This document shows, piece by piece, positions 29,179 through 38,184 of a stretch of 64,000 nucleotides of DNA (its first letter is position 1; each line of letters begins with the position of its first letter). Made by a program: the position numbers and the translations under genes. The notes beneath the pieces are model-generated. The model worked only from the letters and a program-made list of their open reading frames with translations. It had not been told where the DNA came from and did not search any database. The stretch spans positions 349,976 through 413,975 of the forward strand of contig NZ_JAEMHL010000004.1 of assembly GCF_016458305.1 (NCBI RefSeq). The letters run 5' to 3'. This DNA is from Geomonas anaerohicana (GTDB lineage Bacteria; Desulfobacterota; Desulfuromonadia; Geobacterales; Geobacteraceae).

Positions 29179-29589
29179 ATGAAAACCAACAGTCACGCTT
29201 TCACTCCTGCACTGTGTGATCCGAACCAGGAACCCGCGCACTGGGACAGCCGCTACCGGAGCATCATCGGGCGCCTGAACCGGATGCTCGACCAGTTGCG
29301 CCGGCAGCCCTGCTGCGACGTGACCGCAGAGCTCGATCAACTGGTAGCGGCGACCCTGAGCCACATCGGGCCGGAGGAGAGCTTCATGGAACTGGTCGCC
29401 TTCCCGAAGGCGAGGGAGCACCGGCTGTGCCACCAGTCCATCAGCATCGGGACCGCCAAGCTGCGCTACCGGCTGGCGCTGGGGAAGGGGTCCCCCGCTG
29501 ACGACGTCGAGCGGATCCGCCGGCTCTGGCTGGAGCACATCGAAGTGCACGACCGGCTCTTCGAGGCGTTCCTGACCGCACGGGGGTAA
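29179..29589 (+). CDS. hemerythrin-like protein, divergent
   Basis: A 136-residue helical protein with the second half of a bacteriohemerythrin pattern: HIGPEESFMELVAFP, EHRLCHQ and LWLEHIEVHDRLF supply the usual H..E, H, H and H..D ligands. In the first helix (RYRSIIGRLNRML) the expected iron-ligand histidine is not in register, so the di-iron site may be incomplete. It could carry oxygen, sense redox state or deliver iron to the module. The next gene starts 4 bp after its stop. Confidence 0.6.
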   Translation: MKTNSHAFTPALCDPNQEPAHWDSRYRSIIGRLNRMLDQLRRQPCCDVTAELDQLVAATLSHIGPEESFMELVAFPKAREHRLCHQSISIGTAKLRYRLALGKGSPADDVERIRRLWLEHIEVHDRLFEAFLTARG

Positions 29590-29592
29590 ACG

Positions 29593-30855
29593 ATGCGCGA
29601 CCGCAACCTGCTGCGTACGCTGTTCCTGGTCAACTTCGCCGTTACCCTCGGCTTCGGCATCGCCGATGCCTTCTTCTCCACCTATCTCTTCAGCCTCGGT
29701 GTCCGGGGACTCATGCTCGGGCTGCCGCTGGTCTGCTATTCCCTCACCAAGATCTTTTGCAGCCGTTTCCTGGGCGCCTGGTCGGACCGGGCCGGCTACC
29801 GCCGCGCCGTCACCGTCAGCCTCGCGCTGTACCTGCTGGTGTCGGTCGGCTACCTGCTGCAGTTGCCGGTCGCCATGCTGACCGTGCTGCGCCTGCTGCA
29901 GGGGGTGAGCTGCGCGCTGTTCCGCCCCGTGCTCTTATCGCTGGTGGGGAGTTGTGCGCCGGAGCAAAAGCGCGGCACCGTGCTCGCCACCTTCGACATC
30001 TCCTTCTACGGTGCGCTCTGCCTTGGGCCGCTGGTCGGCGGCCTGCTCAAGGACGCCTGGGGCTTCGCCGGGCTTTTCGCCGTCGTGGCGCTTTTGTGCC
30101 TGACCTCCCTCTTTGCCGCCCTGCGCGGCATCCCCGTCGGTGACCTTCGGCCCGGCCAAGACGTTCCCCGTGGCCGGACCTCCGCACCACGCTGGAAATG
30201 GGACCGCCCCGGCAGCTACCAGGCGCTGCTTGCCTTCATCTTCGGCAGGGCTTTCGGCATCTCCCTAACCGGCACCTTTCTGCCTATCCTGCTCACCGCG
30301 AAGCTCGGGCTGACCGGGGCGCGCAGCGGCGTGATCCTCGCGTCCGGCACCGTCGCCATGACCCTGCTCCTGCGCCCGATGGGGCTCCTGTCCGACCGCG
30401 CACCGCGCCGTTTGCTGGTGCTGACCGGGGGGAGCGCCGTTTCTATCCTGTACTTTCTCATTCCGGCGGCTCCCGGGTTTTACCAGATGCTGCTGCTCAC
30501 CCTGGCCATCGGCGTCTGCAGCGTCATATCGCAGCCGGCCAGCAGCGCGCTCCTCGTGGAAGAGGGGGCGCGGCACGGCATGGCGGTCACGGCGGGAACC
30601 TTCAACGCGGCGCTGAACCTTGGCTTCGCGACCGGTCCGCTTGCCGGCGCCCTGCTGCAGGGAAGCTTCGGCCTTGCCGGTGTATTCCACGCCGCGGGGG
30701 CGGTCGGGCTGGGTGCCGTCGCCCTGTTCGCGCTGCACAGCAGGGGCGTCGAGGGGGAGGGGGCGCACCGCGCGAGCGCGCAAAGCAGTGCCCTTGCTTC
30801 CGTGGCGGAATCATCCTCATGTGAATCCATCCCCCCGTACTCTCACGCCGCTTGA
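29593..30855 (+). CDS. major facilitator superfamily transporter
   Basis: A 420-residue MFS permease with twelve predicted membrane helices in two halves. The loop 2-3 motif GAWSDRAGYRRAV is the standard MFS motif A, echoed in the second half by GLLSDRAPRRLL. The long central loop near 180-200 is charged. The last 40 residues form a Ser/Ala-rich cytoplasmic tail. As the last gene of the reductase module it may export product or import substrate, but the substrate is unknown. Confidence 0.85.
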   Translation: MRDRNLLRTLFLVNFAVTLGFGIADAFFSTYLFSLGVRGLMLGLPLVCYSLTKIFCSRFLGAWSDRAGYRRAVTVSLALYLLVSVGYLLQLPVAMLTVLRLLQGVSCALFRPVLLSLVGSCAPEQKRGTVLATFDISFYGALCLGPLVGGLLKDAWGFAGLFAVVALLCLTSLFAALRGIPVGDLRPGQDVPRGRTSAPRWKWDRPGSYQALLAFIFGRAFGISLTGTFLPILLTAKLGLTGARSGVILASGTVAMTLLLRPMGLLSDRAPRRLLVLTGGSAVSILYFLIPAAPGFYQMLLLTLAIGVCSVISQPASSALLVEEGARHGMAVTAGTFNAALNLGFATGPLAGALLQGSFGLAGVFHAAGAVGLGAVALFALHSRGVEGEGAHRASAQSSALASVAESSSCESIPPYSHAA

Positions 30856-30880
30856 CCGGGCCAGCGAAAACGGCTATTCT
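30852..30880 (+). promoter_or_regulatory. sigma70 promoter for the dCMP deaminase-nrdR genes
   Basis: TTGACC (30852-30857) and TATTCT (30875-30880) at 17-bp spacing, about 30 bp before the next start codon. The -35 overlaps the MFS stop codon. Confidence 0.7.
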
Positions 30881-30909
30881 GGCCAAATTTCAAATGAGAG
30901 GGGCTCGTT

Positions 30910-31365
30910 ATGGTGCGTCCGAGTTGGGATGAATATTTCATCGAGATCACACGCCTGGTTGCCAAGCGCTCCACCTGCCTGAGGCGGCAGGTCGGCGCCG
31001 TCCTGGTGAAGGACAAGAACATCCTGGCCACCGGCTACAACGGCGCACCGTCGGGAACCGCCCATTGCCTCGATATCGGCTGCCTGCGCGAGAAGCTCGG
31101 CATCCCGTCCGGCGAGCGCCACGAGCTCTGCCGCGGCCTGCACGCGGAGCAGAACGCCATCATACAGGCCGCCAAACACGGCACCTCCATCGAGGGGGCG
31201 ACCCTGTACTGCAACACCATGCCCTGCATCATCTGCTCGAAGATGGTGATCAACTCCGGCATCAAGCGGGTGGTCTACCTCTCCGGCTACCCGGACCAAC
31301 TGGCCGAGGAGATGATCCGCGAGTCCGGCATCACCGTCGAGAAGTACGAGGAGCCGCAGCCATGA
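30910..31365 (+). CDS. deoxycytidylate deaminase family protein (ComEB-like)
   Basis: A 151-residue zinc-dependent deaminase. The catalytic motif HAEQNAII (about residue 78) and the zinc-binding PCIIC (about 102) are intact, as is the ligand/allosteric segment [24 protein letters not shown] typical of dCMP deaminases. It would convert dCMP to dUMP for thymidylate synthesis. Its stop overlaps the nrdR start (ATGA), linking it to deoxynucleotide supply. Confidence 0.88.
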   Translation: MVRPSWDEYFIEITRLVAKRSTCLRRQVGAVLVKDKNILATGYNGAPSGTAHCLDIGCLREKLGIPSGERHELCRGLHAEQNAIIQAAKHGTSIEGATLYCNTMPCIICSKMVINSGIKRVVYLSGYPDQLAEEMIRESGITVEKYEEPQP

Positions 31366-31814
31366 AATGTCCCTTCTGCAGTTTCAGCGACAGCAAGGTC
31401 GTCGATTCCCGCCCCGACAAGGGGGGGGCGGCCATCCGTCGCCGGCGCGAGTGCGAGTCCTGCGGCAAGCGATTCACCACCCACGAGCGGGTCGAGGAAG
31501 TGCTCCCCCTGGTGACCAAGCGTGACGGACGGCGCGAGCCCTTCGACCGCCTGAAGCTGGTGAACGGTCTGCAGAAGGCGTGCGAGAAGAGGCCGGTATC
31601 GGTGGAGACCATCGAGAAGCTGGTGGATCGCCTGGAGACCCGGATGCAGGAAAGCGGCGAGCGCGAGATCCCGACCACGACCCTGGGCGAGTGGATCATG
31701 AACGAGCTGCACGGTATCGATCAGGTCGCCTACGTCCGTTTCGCCTCCGTGTACCGCTCCTTCAAGGACATCAACGAGTTCATGGTCGAGTTGCAGGACC
31801 TCCTCAAGAAATAA
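31362..31814 (+). CDS. nrdR: ribonucleotide reductase repressor NrdR
   Basis: A 150-residue NrdR with an N-terminal zinc ribbon (MKCPFC...[15 protein letters not shown]) and an ATP-cone (about 49-139, start [18 protein letters not shown]) that binds ATP/dATP. It represses nrd operons through NrdR boxes. The start at 31362 overlaps the deaminase stop; a longer in-frame reading is spurious. Location just upstream of ribD-ribE-ribBA-ribH-nusB is a conserved bacterial order. Confidence 0.97.
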   Translation: MKCPFCSFSDSKVVDSRPDKGGAAIRRRRECESCGKRFTTHERVEEVLPLVTKRDGRREPFDRLKLVNGLQKACEKRPVSVETIEKLVDRLETRMQESGEREIPTTTLGEWIMNELHGIDQVAYVRFASVYRSFKDINEFMVELQDLLKK

Positions 31815-31844
31815 GCGGATTAGTGACGATCTTGCGCGGTAAAA

Positions 31845-32045
31845 GTCCCCCTTTTGCAAAGGGGGATTTAGGGTGATCCTGCTTTTTCCTGGTTCCCAAG
31901 CTCCAGCTTGGGAACCCCCCCATGGCGTAAAGCTCCAGCTTTGTATCCGCGGGAAGTCGGAGCTTCTGAGAGGGGTTGCGTTCCCAAGGCGGACCTTGGG
32001 AACGAGATCAAAATCCCCCCGCCCCCCTTTGCAAAAGGGGGAATC
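31845..32045. repeat. cluster of intergenic palindromes before ribD
   Basis: Between nrdR and ribD lie four self-complementary units: TCCCCCTTTTGCAAAGGGGGA (31846-31866, one base longer than shown as stem), GGTTCCCAAGCT/AGCTTGGGAACC (31891-31916), GTTCCCAAGG/CCTTGGGAAC (31980-32003) and a second CCCCCTTTGCAAAAGGGGG unit near 32022-32042 that is also complementary to the first. No gene is present. Such elements recur at 36503 and 46884. Confidence 0.8.
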
Positions 32046-32094
32046 GGAAGGTGGCCGAAGATAGTTGCCGACCCGTAATAAATAAAGGAAAGCG

Positions 32095-33210
32095 ATGCCC
32101 GGACAGCACCTGAAAATGATGCGGCTGGCGCTTACCGAAGCCAGAAAGGGCGTGGGCAAGACCGCCCCCAACCCGGCGGTCGGCTGCGTCATCGTGAAAG
32201 ACGGCGCCATCGTCGGCAAAGGGTGGCACAGAAAAGCGGGCACCCCCCACGCCGAGGTACACGCCTTGCGTGCGGCCGGCGCGCTGGCCGAGGGTGCCGA
32301 CGTCTACGTGACGCTGGAGCCCTGCTCCCATTTCGGCAAGACCCCTCCCTGCGCCAAAGCGCTCATCGAAGCCCGCGTCGCGCGCGTCTTCGTCGCCATG
32401 GTCGACCCCAACCCGCTCGTCTCCGGCCGGGGCATCGGCATGCTGCGCGAGGCCGGCATCGAGGTCGAGGCCGGGATCCTGGAGGCGGAGAGCCGGGAGC
32501 TGAACCTTCCCTTCATCAAGTGGATCCAGACCAGGCGTCCCTACGTGGTGCTGAAGAGTGCGCTCACCCTGGACGGCATGAGCGCGACCGCGAGCGGCGA
32601 TTCCAAGTGGGTGACCAGTGACGCCGCGCGGCGCGAGGTGCACCGGCTGCGCGGCAGGCTGGATGCCATCATGGTCGGCGTCGGCACCGTGATCAAGGAC
32701 GATCCCCTTTTGACCTGCCGGGTCCCCGGGGGCAAGGACCCGCTGCGCGTCATCGTCGACTCCACGCTCAGGATCCCGCGCCACGCCGCCCTGTTCAGTC
32801 TGAAGTCGCAGGCATCCACCGTCGTCGCCACCTGCTGCAGCGACCAGGCACGGATCGAGGCGCTCGCGGCGCATGGTGTCGAGGTGCTGCTCTGCAAGGA
32901 TAGCGAAGGACGCGTCGACCTCGACGACCTGCTGGTCAAGCTCGGCGAGCGCGGCGTGCAGTCCATCCTTCTGGAAGGCGGCCACCACCTGGCCGGCGCC
33001 TTCCTGCGTGGCGGGCTCATCGACCACTGCATGCTGTTCCTTGCGCCAAAGCTCGTGGGTGGAGTCGGCAGGGGACTCTTCGCCGGGGAAGGTGTCCACC
33101 TCATGGCCGCCGCCATCCGGCTGGAAGAAGTAAAGGTAAAGCGCATCGGCGTGGATCTGCTGGTGGAAGGTAAACCCACAGACCGTTCAACGTTCAACGT
33201 TCAACGTTAG
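32095..33210 (+). CDS. ribD: bifunctional riboflavin biosynthesis protein RibD
   Basis: A 371-residue fusion carrying the second and third steps of riboflavin synthesis. The N-terminal pyrimidine deaminase has zinc motifs HAEVHAL and PCSHFGKTPPC. The C-terminal reductase starts near residue 148 (RPYVVLKSALTLDGMSAT) and includes the NADPH region ILLEGGHHLAGAF. The last few residues (RSTFNVQR) are encoded by a 7-bp repeat that runs past the stop, so the natural C-terminus has been altered without harming the domains. Confidence 0.95.
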   Translation: MPGQHLKMMRLALTEARKGVGKTAPNPAVGCVIVKDGAIVGKGWHRKAGTPHAEVHALRAAGALAEGADVYVTLEPCSHFGKTPPCAKALIEARVARVFVAMVDPNPLVSGRGIGMLREAGIEVEAGILEAESRELNLPFIKWIQTRRPYVVLKSALTLDGMSATASGDSKWVTSDAARREVHRLRGRLDAIMVGVGTVIKDDPLLTCRVPGGKDPLRVIVDSTLRIPRHAALFSLKSQASTVVATCCSDQARIEALAAHGVEVLLCKDSEGRVDLDDLLVKLGERGVQSILLEGGHHLAGAFLRGGLIDHCMLFLAPKLVGGVGRGLFAGEGVHLMAAAIRLEEVKVKRIGVDLLVEGKPTDRSTFNVQR

Positions 33211-33360
33211 AACATTGATCTCTCTGTGCCTACAGTTGTGCGGCGGCACGTGCATCCAATCGTGTGCTCCGGGCAGGTGCCGTACCCGTGCCGTTGCTAT
33301 ATGAAGATTCAGCCGCTCGAACGTTGAACGTTGAACGTTGAACGTTGAACGTTGAACGTC
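33186..33360. repeat. GAACGTT heptad repeats forming an inverted pair
   Basis: At 33186-33212 the heptad CGTTCAA is repeated about three times and includes the ribD stop. At 33318-33358 the complementary GAACGTT unit is repeated five to six times. The two blocks can pair over more than 20 bp around a loop of about 100 nt between ribD and ribE. It is not a CRISPR (no spacers). Related 'gaacgta' heptads occur at 38150-38178. Confidence 0.85.
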
Positions 33361-33373
33361 TTTTTGAGGTGTT

Positions 33374-34018
33374 ATGTTCACAGGTCTTATTGAAACAGTA
33401 GGCGAACTGGTCTCCATCGAGCGCCGCGGCGCGTCGGGGAGCCTCACGGTCAAGACCTCGCTCCCCCTGGACGAGATCCGGATCGGCGACTCCATCGCCA
33501 TCAACGGCGCCTGCCTCACCGTGGTGCGCAAAGGGGGCGGCGCCGTCACCTTCGACGTCTCCCCCGAGACCATCGACCGCACCGCGTTCAAGAACCTGAA
33601 AAGCGGCGCGCCGCTCAACATGGAGCGCGCCATGCGCCTGTCCGACCGCCTGGACGGCCACCTGGTCTCCGGCCACGTGGACTGCGTCGCCACCATCACC
33701 GAGAGACGCGAGGTGGCCAACAACATGGTCTTCTCCTTCAGGTTCCCGGCAGAGTTCGCCAAATACATCGCGGCCAAGGGGTCGGTCGCCATCGACGGCA
33801 TCAGCCTCACCGTGAACGAGGTCGGCCCGGACAGCTTCAGCGTCAACATCATCCCGCACACCGCGTCCAAGACGACGCTCATCTCCAAGCGGGTGGGGGA
33901 CGAGGTGAACATCGAGACCGACCTGCTCTGCCGCTACCTGGAGCGCCTGCTGGCGGGCAAGGAAAGAAATCAAGGCGGGGTCACCATGGACCTGCTGGCT
34001 AAAAACGGCTTTATCTAG
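33374..34018 (+). CDS. ribE: riboflavin synthase alpha subunit (RibE)
   Basis: A 214-residue riboflavin synthase that dismutates two molecules of 6,7-dimethyl-8-ribityllumazine. It starts with the family hallmark MFTGLIE and shows the internal duplication of the lumazine-synthase-like barrel (SIAINGACLTV near residue 42, repeated as SVAIDGISLTVNEV near 138; GHLVSGHVD in the first half). Length is standard. GAGGTG lies upstream. Some nomenclatures call this gene ribC. Confidence 0.95.
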   Translation: MFTGLIETVGELVSIERRGASGSLTVKTSLPLDEIRIGDSIAINGACLTVVRKGGGAVTFDVSPETIDRTAFKNLKSGAPLNMERAMRLSDRLDGHLVSGHVDCVATITERREVANNMVFSFRFPAEFAKYIAAKGSVAIDGISLTVNEVGPDSFSVNIIPHTASKTTLISKRVGDEVNIETDLLCRYLERLLAGKERNQGGVTMDLLAKNGFI

Positions 34019-34090
34019 CTGCTTTTGCTTCCACTACGGCGAAAATTTTGTTATGGTCAACGCCCTAAGGTTTGTTGTCCAACCAAATTT

Positions 34091-34125
34091 GGCCGCGGGA
34101 GTGGGACAACCTCCCATCCCGGCGA
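34091..34125 (+). other. stem-loop in the ribBA leader
   Basis: GCCGCGGGAGTGGGA and TCCCATCCCGGC form a 13-bp stem with single-base bulges around loop CAACC, about 30 bp before the ribBA ribosome site. It does not carry the conserved FMN riboswitch core and has no T run. It may be a translational or stability element. Confidence 0.5.
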
Positions 34126-34153
34126 CCGATACTGAACGAGGAGAGGTTACGTA

Positions 34154-35356
34154 ATGTCTGTAGCAAGCATAGAGGAAGCCATTGAGGAGATCAGGGCCGG
34201 GAGGATGGTAATCCTGGTTGACGACGAGGACCGCGAGAACGAAGGGGACCTCACCATGGCGGCCCAGTGTGTCACCCCTGAGGCGATCAACTTCATGGCC
34301 CGTTTCGGCCGCGGCCTGATCTGCCTTACCATGACCGCGGAGCGCTGCGACCGCCTCGACCTGCCCCCCATGGTGCAGGACAACACCTCTTCCTTCGGCA
34401 CCGCCTTCACCGTCTCCATCGAGGCCAAGAAAGGTGTCACCACCGGCATCTCCGCCGCGGACCGCGCCCACACCATCCTGACCGCGGTGGCGCCCGGCGC
34501 CCAGGCTTCCGACCTGGCACGCCCGGGGCACATCTTCCCGCTGCGCGCCAAAAACGGCGGCGTCCTGGTCCGCTCCGGGCAGACCGAAGGCTCCGTCGAT
34601 CTGGCGCGCCTGGCAGGGCTGGAGCCGGCCGGCGTCATCTGCGAGATCATGAACGAAGACGGCACCATGTCGCGCATGCCGGAACTGAAGAAGTTCGCCA
34701 AGGAACACGGCATCAAGGTCTGCACCATCGCCGACCTGGTCGCCTACCGCTTGAAGCACGAATCGCTGGTGCGCCGCTCCGTCGACGTCGCGCTCCCCAG
34801 CTCCTTCGGCAGCTTCCGCGCCGTCGCCTTCGAAAACGATATCGACAAGCTCGAGCACCTGGCGCTGGTCAAAGGCGAGGTGAAAGGGGACGAGCCGGTC
34901 CTGGTGCGCGTCCACTCCGAGTGCCTGACCGGCGACGTGTTCGGTTCCGTGCGCTGCGACTGCGCGGAGCAGCTGCACGCCGCCATGGCCCAGATCGAGG
35001 AGGAAGGGAAGGGGATCATCCTCTACATGCGCCAGGAAGGGCGCGGCATCGGCCTGACCAACAAGCTCAAGGCCTACGCGTTGCAGGACCAGGGGCACGA
35101 CACCGTCGAGGCCAACCTGGCCCTGGGCTTCAAGGCCGACCTGCGTGACTACGGCATCGGCGCGCAGATCCTGGTCAACTTGGGCGTCAAGAAGATCCGC
35201 CTGATGACCAACAACCCCAAGAAACTGATCGGTCTGCAGGGATACGGCATCAATATCGTGGAGCGGGTACCCATCGAGATCAAGCCGTCCAAGGCCAACG
35301 AGAAATACCTGAAAACCAAGCGGGAGAAGATGGGCCACCTGCTGGAAAACATTTAA
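34154..35356 (+). CDS. ribBA: bifunctional DHBP synthase/GTP cyclohydrolase II (RibBA)
   Basis: A 400-residue fusion supplying both riboflavin precursors. The RibB half (1-200) has the acidic metal site [11 protein letters not shown] near residue 22 and [15 protein letters not shown]. The RibA half has the zinc cysteines in [14 protein letters not shown] (about 257-270) and the GTP site [14 protein letters not shown]. All listed catalytic residues are present. The ATG follows GAGGAGAGG. Confidence 0.96.
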   Translation: MSVASIEEAIEEIRAGRMVILVDDEDRENEGDLTMAAQCVTPEAINFMARFGRGLICLTMTAERCDRLDLPPMVQDNTSSFGTAFTVSIEAKKGVTTGISAADRAHTILTAVAPGAQASDLARPGHIFPLRAKNGGVLVRSGQTEGSVDLARLAGLEPAGVICEIMNEDGTMSRMPELKKFAKEHGIKVCTIADLVAYRLKHESLVRRSVDVALPSSFGSFRAVAFENDIDKLEHLALVKGEVKGDEPVLVRVHSECLTGDVFGSVRCDCAEQLHAAMAQIEEEGKGIILYMRQEGRGIGLTNKLKAYALQDQGHDTVEANLALGFKADLRDYGIGAQILVNLGVKKIRLMTNNPKKLIGLQGYGINIVERVPIEIKPSKANEKYLKTKREKMGHLLENI

Positions 35357-35360
35357 AAGG

Positions 35361-35419
35361 CAGATAAAGATGAAGATTGAGACTACATCCCCTCTTTAAC
35401 TTAATCTTTATCTTTATCT
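35361..35419. repeat. AT-rich inverted repeat between ribBA and ribH
   Basis: AGATAAAGATGAAGATT (35361-35377) matches the complement of 35403-35419 with one mismatch over 17 bp. Purine-tract hexad/heptad repeats of the same type continue to about 35455 on the minus strand. Confidence 0.75.
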
Positions 35420-35467
35420 CAGTCTTAATCTATGTCTTAATCTCAATCTTAGTCTTATGGAGTTATC

Positions 35468-35935
<468 letters not shown>

Positions 35936-36373
35936 TTGACCACACGCAGAGAAGGTAGAGAACTGGCGCTGCAGGCGCTCTACTCCAAGGACCTGGTGAC
36001 CCAGGACCCCAGCACCACGCTCAAACGCATCGTCGAAAGCTTCGGCGAAGGCGAGGATCCGACCCTTTCCGCCAACTCCAAGGCCTATGCCTTTGCCGCC
36101 GAGCTGGTTGCCGGTGTCGCCAGCCATCTGCAGGAGATCGACGGCCGCATCGCCGAGAAATCGAAGCACTGGAGCATGGCCCGCATGGCGCGCGTAGACC
36201 TGAACATCCTGCGCCTGGCCGTGTTCGAGCTGTTGTACCGTCCGGACATCCCGAAGAACGTCACCATGAACGAGGCCATCGAAGTCGCCAAGAAGTTCGG
36301 TGCCGACGACTCCGCCTCCTTCGTCAACGGCATCCTGGACGAGATCGCCTCCACGGTGACCGACAAGGAATAA
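35936..36373 (+). CDS. nusB: transcription antitermination factor NusB
   Basis: A 145-residue all-helical NusB that binds boxA RNA with NusE in rRNA antitermination. The N-terminus [19 protein letters not shown] and the C-terminal [27 protein letters not shown] are canonical. The start is TTG at 35936 with GGGAGATG inside the end of ribH. The ribH-nusB order is widely conserved. Confidence 0.95.
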   Translation: MTTRREGRELALQALYSKDLVTQDPSTTLKRIVESFGEGEDPTLSANSKAYAFAAELVAGVASHLQEIDGRIAEKSKHWSMARMARVDLNILRLAVFELLYRPDIPKNVTMNEAIEVAKKFGADDSASFVNGILDEIASTVTDKE

Positions 36374-36385
36374 AAACCATAAACA

Positions 36386-36590
36386 AACAGGGATAAAAGG
36401 GATAAAGGGGATGTAACACCTACACCCTCGTCGGGCACGTCGTAACCATAGAAGCAGGCATGTCGGGTATGCCGAGTGCTGCTGACCCCGTCGGCGTAGG
36501 GTCCCCCCCCTTTGCGAAGGGGGGACAGGGGGGATTTGCTTCAGGTGATGTGCTTCGGTTGTTATCCCTTTGATCCCTTTTATCCCTGTT
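36386..36590. repeat. 27-bp inverted repeat plus C-tract palindrome before hom
   Basis: The arm beginning AACAGGGATAAAAGGGAT (36386-36412) is complementary to 36564-36590 with few mismatches. Between the arms sits a CCCCCCCTTTGCGAAGGGGGG element (about 36504-36526) followed by ACAGGGGGGATTTGC, repeated almost exactly at 46884-46920. The 262-bp gap carries no gene. Confidence 0.8.
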
Positions 36591-36635
36591 GAATGCCTAA
36601 GCTTTAAAAATCTGAAATTTGATCAAAGAGGGAAC

Positions 36636-37943
36636 ATGGAAGAGATTAAGGTAGGCCTGCTAGGTTTCGGCACCATCGGTGCCGGCGTCGTGAAGCTGCT
36701 CAAAGAAAACTCCGCCCTCCTCACTGAGAAGACCGGCACCCGGATCTCTCTGAAAACCATCGTCGACCTGGACATCACCACCGACCGTGGCGTCTGCACC
36801 GAGGGGATCACCCTCTCCAGGAACGCCGACGACGTGCTGACCGACCCGGAGATCTCCGTGGTCATCGAGCTGATCGGCGGCTACGAGCCGGCGCGCAGCT
36901 TCGCCCTCAAGGCGATCGGCAACGGCAAGCACGTGGTCACCGCCAACAAGGCGCTGCTGGCCGTGCACGGCGAGGAGATCTACGCCGCCGCCAAGAAGAA
37001 CAACGTCGAGGTCCTCTTCGAGGCAGCGGTCGGCGGCGGCATCCCCGTCCTCTCCGCGATCAAGGGGAACATGGCGGGCAACCGCTTCTCCACCGTGCTC
37101 GGCATCGTGAACGGCACCTGCAACTACATCCTCACCAGGATGACCCAGGAAGGTGCCGACTTCGCCGAGGTGCTGAAGAGCGCCCAGGAACTGGGTTACG
37201 CCGAGGCCGATCCGACCTTCGACATCGAAGGCGTCGACACCGCGCACAAGCTCTGCCTGCTCCTGTCGCTCTGCTTCGGCACCAAGATCGACCTGAAAGA
37301 CGTCTACTCCGAGGGGATCACCTCCATCACCTCCGAGGACGTCGATTTCGCCCACACCTTCGGCTACCGCATCAAGCTTTTGGCCATCGGCAAGATGGAT
37401 GGGGGCCAGATTGAGGCGCGCGTCCATCCGACCATGATCCCCATCGACTACCCGCTGGCCGACGTCCACGGCGTCTTCAACGCCATCAGGCTCACCGGCG
37501 ACTTCGTCGGTCCGGTCATGTTCTACGGCCGCGGTGCCGGCATGGAGGCCACCGCGAGCGCCGTGGTCGGTGACGTGGTCGATCTGGCCCGCAACCTGTG
37601 CGCCGGCATCACCCGTCGCTGCTCTCCGCTGGGCTTTTTGGACGACAAGGTCACCACGCTGCCGATCAAGCCCATTGGCGAGATCGTCAACAAGTACTAC
37701 ATCCGTTTCCAGGCGCTGGACCGTCCCGGCGTTCTGGCCCGCATCGCCGGTGCCCTCGGCGCACGTGGCATCAGCATCGCATCCATGCTGCAGAGTGCCA
37801 GAAGCGCCGACGAAGTCCCCATCGTGATCACCACCCACGACGCGCGCGAAGAGGACGTGAGGAAGGCCCTGGCCGAGATCGACACCTTCGAGGTCATCCG
37901 CTCCAAGAGCACCTACATCAGGATCGAGGACAACCTCGAATAG
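36636..37943 (+). CDS. hom: homoserine dehydrogenase
   Basis: A 435-residue enzyme that reduces aspartate semialdehyde to homoserine for threonine and methionine. The N-terminal NAD(P) site is GLLGFGTIGAGVV (residues 7-19). The catalytic domain contains GIVNGTCNYILTRM and the AQELGYAEADPTFDIEG signature with catalytic Lys/Asp residues nearby. A C-terminal ACT domain (about 355-425, YYIRFQALDRPGVLARIA) implies allosteric control, usually by threonine. GAGGGAAC precedes the ATG; an upstream in-frame start lies in the repeat and is rejected. Confidence 0.96.
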   Translation: MEEIKVGLLGFGTIGAGVVKLLKENSALLTEKTGTRISLKTIVDLDITTDRGVCTEGITLSRNADDVLTDPEISVVIELIGGYEPARSFALKAIGNGKHVVTANKALLAVHGEEIYAAAKKNNVEVLFEAAVGGGIPVLSAIKGNMAGNRFSTVLGIVNGTCNYILTRMTQEGADFAEVLKSAQELGYAEADPTFDIEGVDTAHKLCLLLSLCFGTKIDLKDVYSEGITSITSEDVDFAHTFGYRIKLLAIGKMDGGQIEARVHPTMIPIDYPLADVHGVFNAIRLTGDFVGPVMFYGRGAGMEATASAVVGDVVDLARNLCAGITRRCSPLGFLDDKVTTLPIKPIGEIVNKYYIRFQALDRPGVLARIAGALGARGISIASMLQSARSADEVPIVITTHDAREEDVRKALAEIDTFEVIRSKSTYIRIEDNLE

Positions 37944-37965
37944 ACTGGGTGGTAATGGTAGAAAA

Positions 37966-37997
37966 GAAAGGGCGGAGTCAATGACTCCGCCCTTTTG
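37966..37997 (+). terminator. Rho-independent terminator after hom
   Basis: AAGGGCGGAGTCA and TGACTCCGCCCTT form a 13-bp stem with a tiny loop, followed by TTTTG. Confidence 0.9.
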
Positions 37998-38007
37998 CGT
38001 TTAAACC

Positions 38008-38129
38008 CGGAACACAGAGGACACGGAGGTCCACAGAGGACACAGAGGAAAGGCCGCTTCGGGGGGGAAACAAAACCTATTCTTTACTCTGTGACCTCTG
38101 TGGCCTTTCTCCGTGTCCTCCGTGTTCCG
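38008..38129. repeat. 21-bp inverted repeat of the 'cacagaggacacggag' type
   Basis: The arm CGGAACACAGAGGACACGGA.. (38008-38028) pairs with 38109-38129 with one mismatch. Inner CACAGAGG/CCTCTGTG units pair as well. A run of 'gaacgta' heptads follows at 38150-38178. It lies between convergent genes and holds no ORF. A related half-element is at 46990-47015. Confidence 0.8.
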
Positions 38130-38184
38130 CCTTCCGGTTCTGGTAGTTAACGTAGAACGTAGAATATAGAACGTAGAACCTGTT

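Noticed and set aside
26058..29189. Minus-strand open frame of over 1000 codons across the cytochrome-reductase-porin genes
   Set aside because: It is antisense to four well-supported genes and its translation is repetitive Val/Leu/Gly/Asp-rich, typical of a shadow frame.
33318..33360. Possible CRISPR-like array of short repeats
   Set aside because: The units are contiguous 7-bp repeats without spacers, and no cas genes are present.
34019..34153. Possible FMN riboswitch before ribBA
   Set aside because: None of the conserved core segments of the FMN element can be found; only a simple stem-loop is present.
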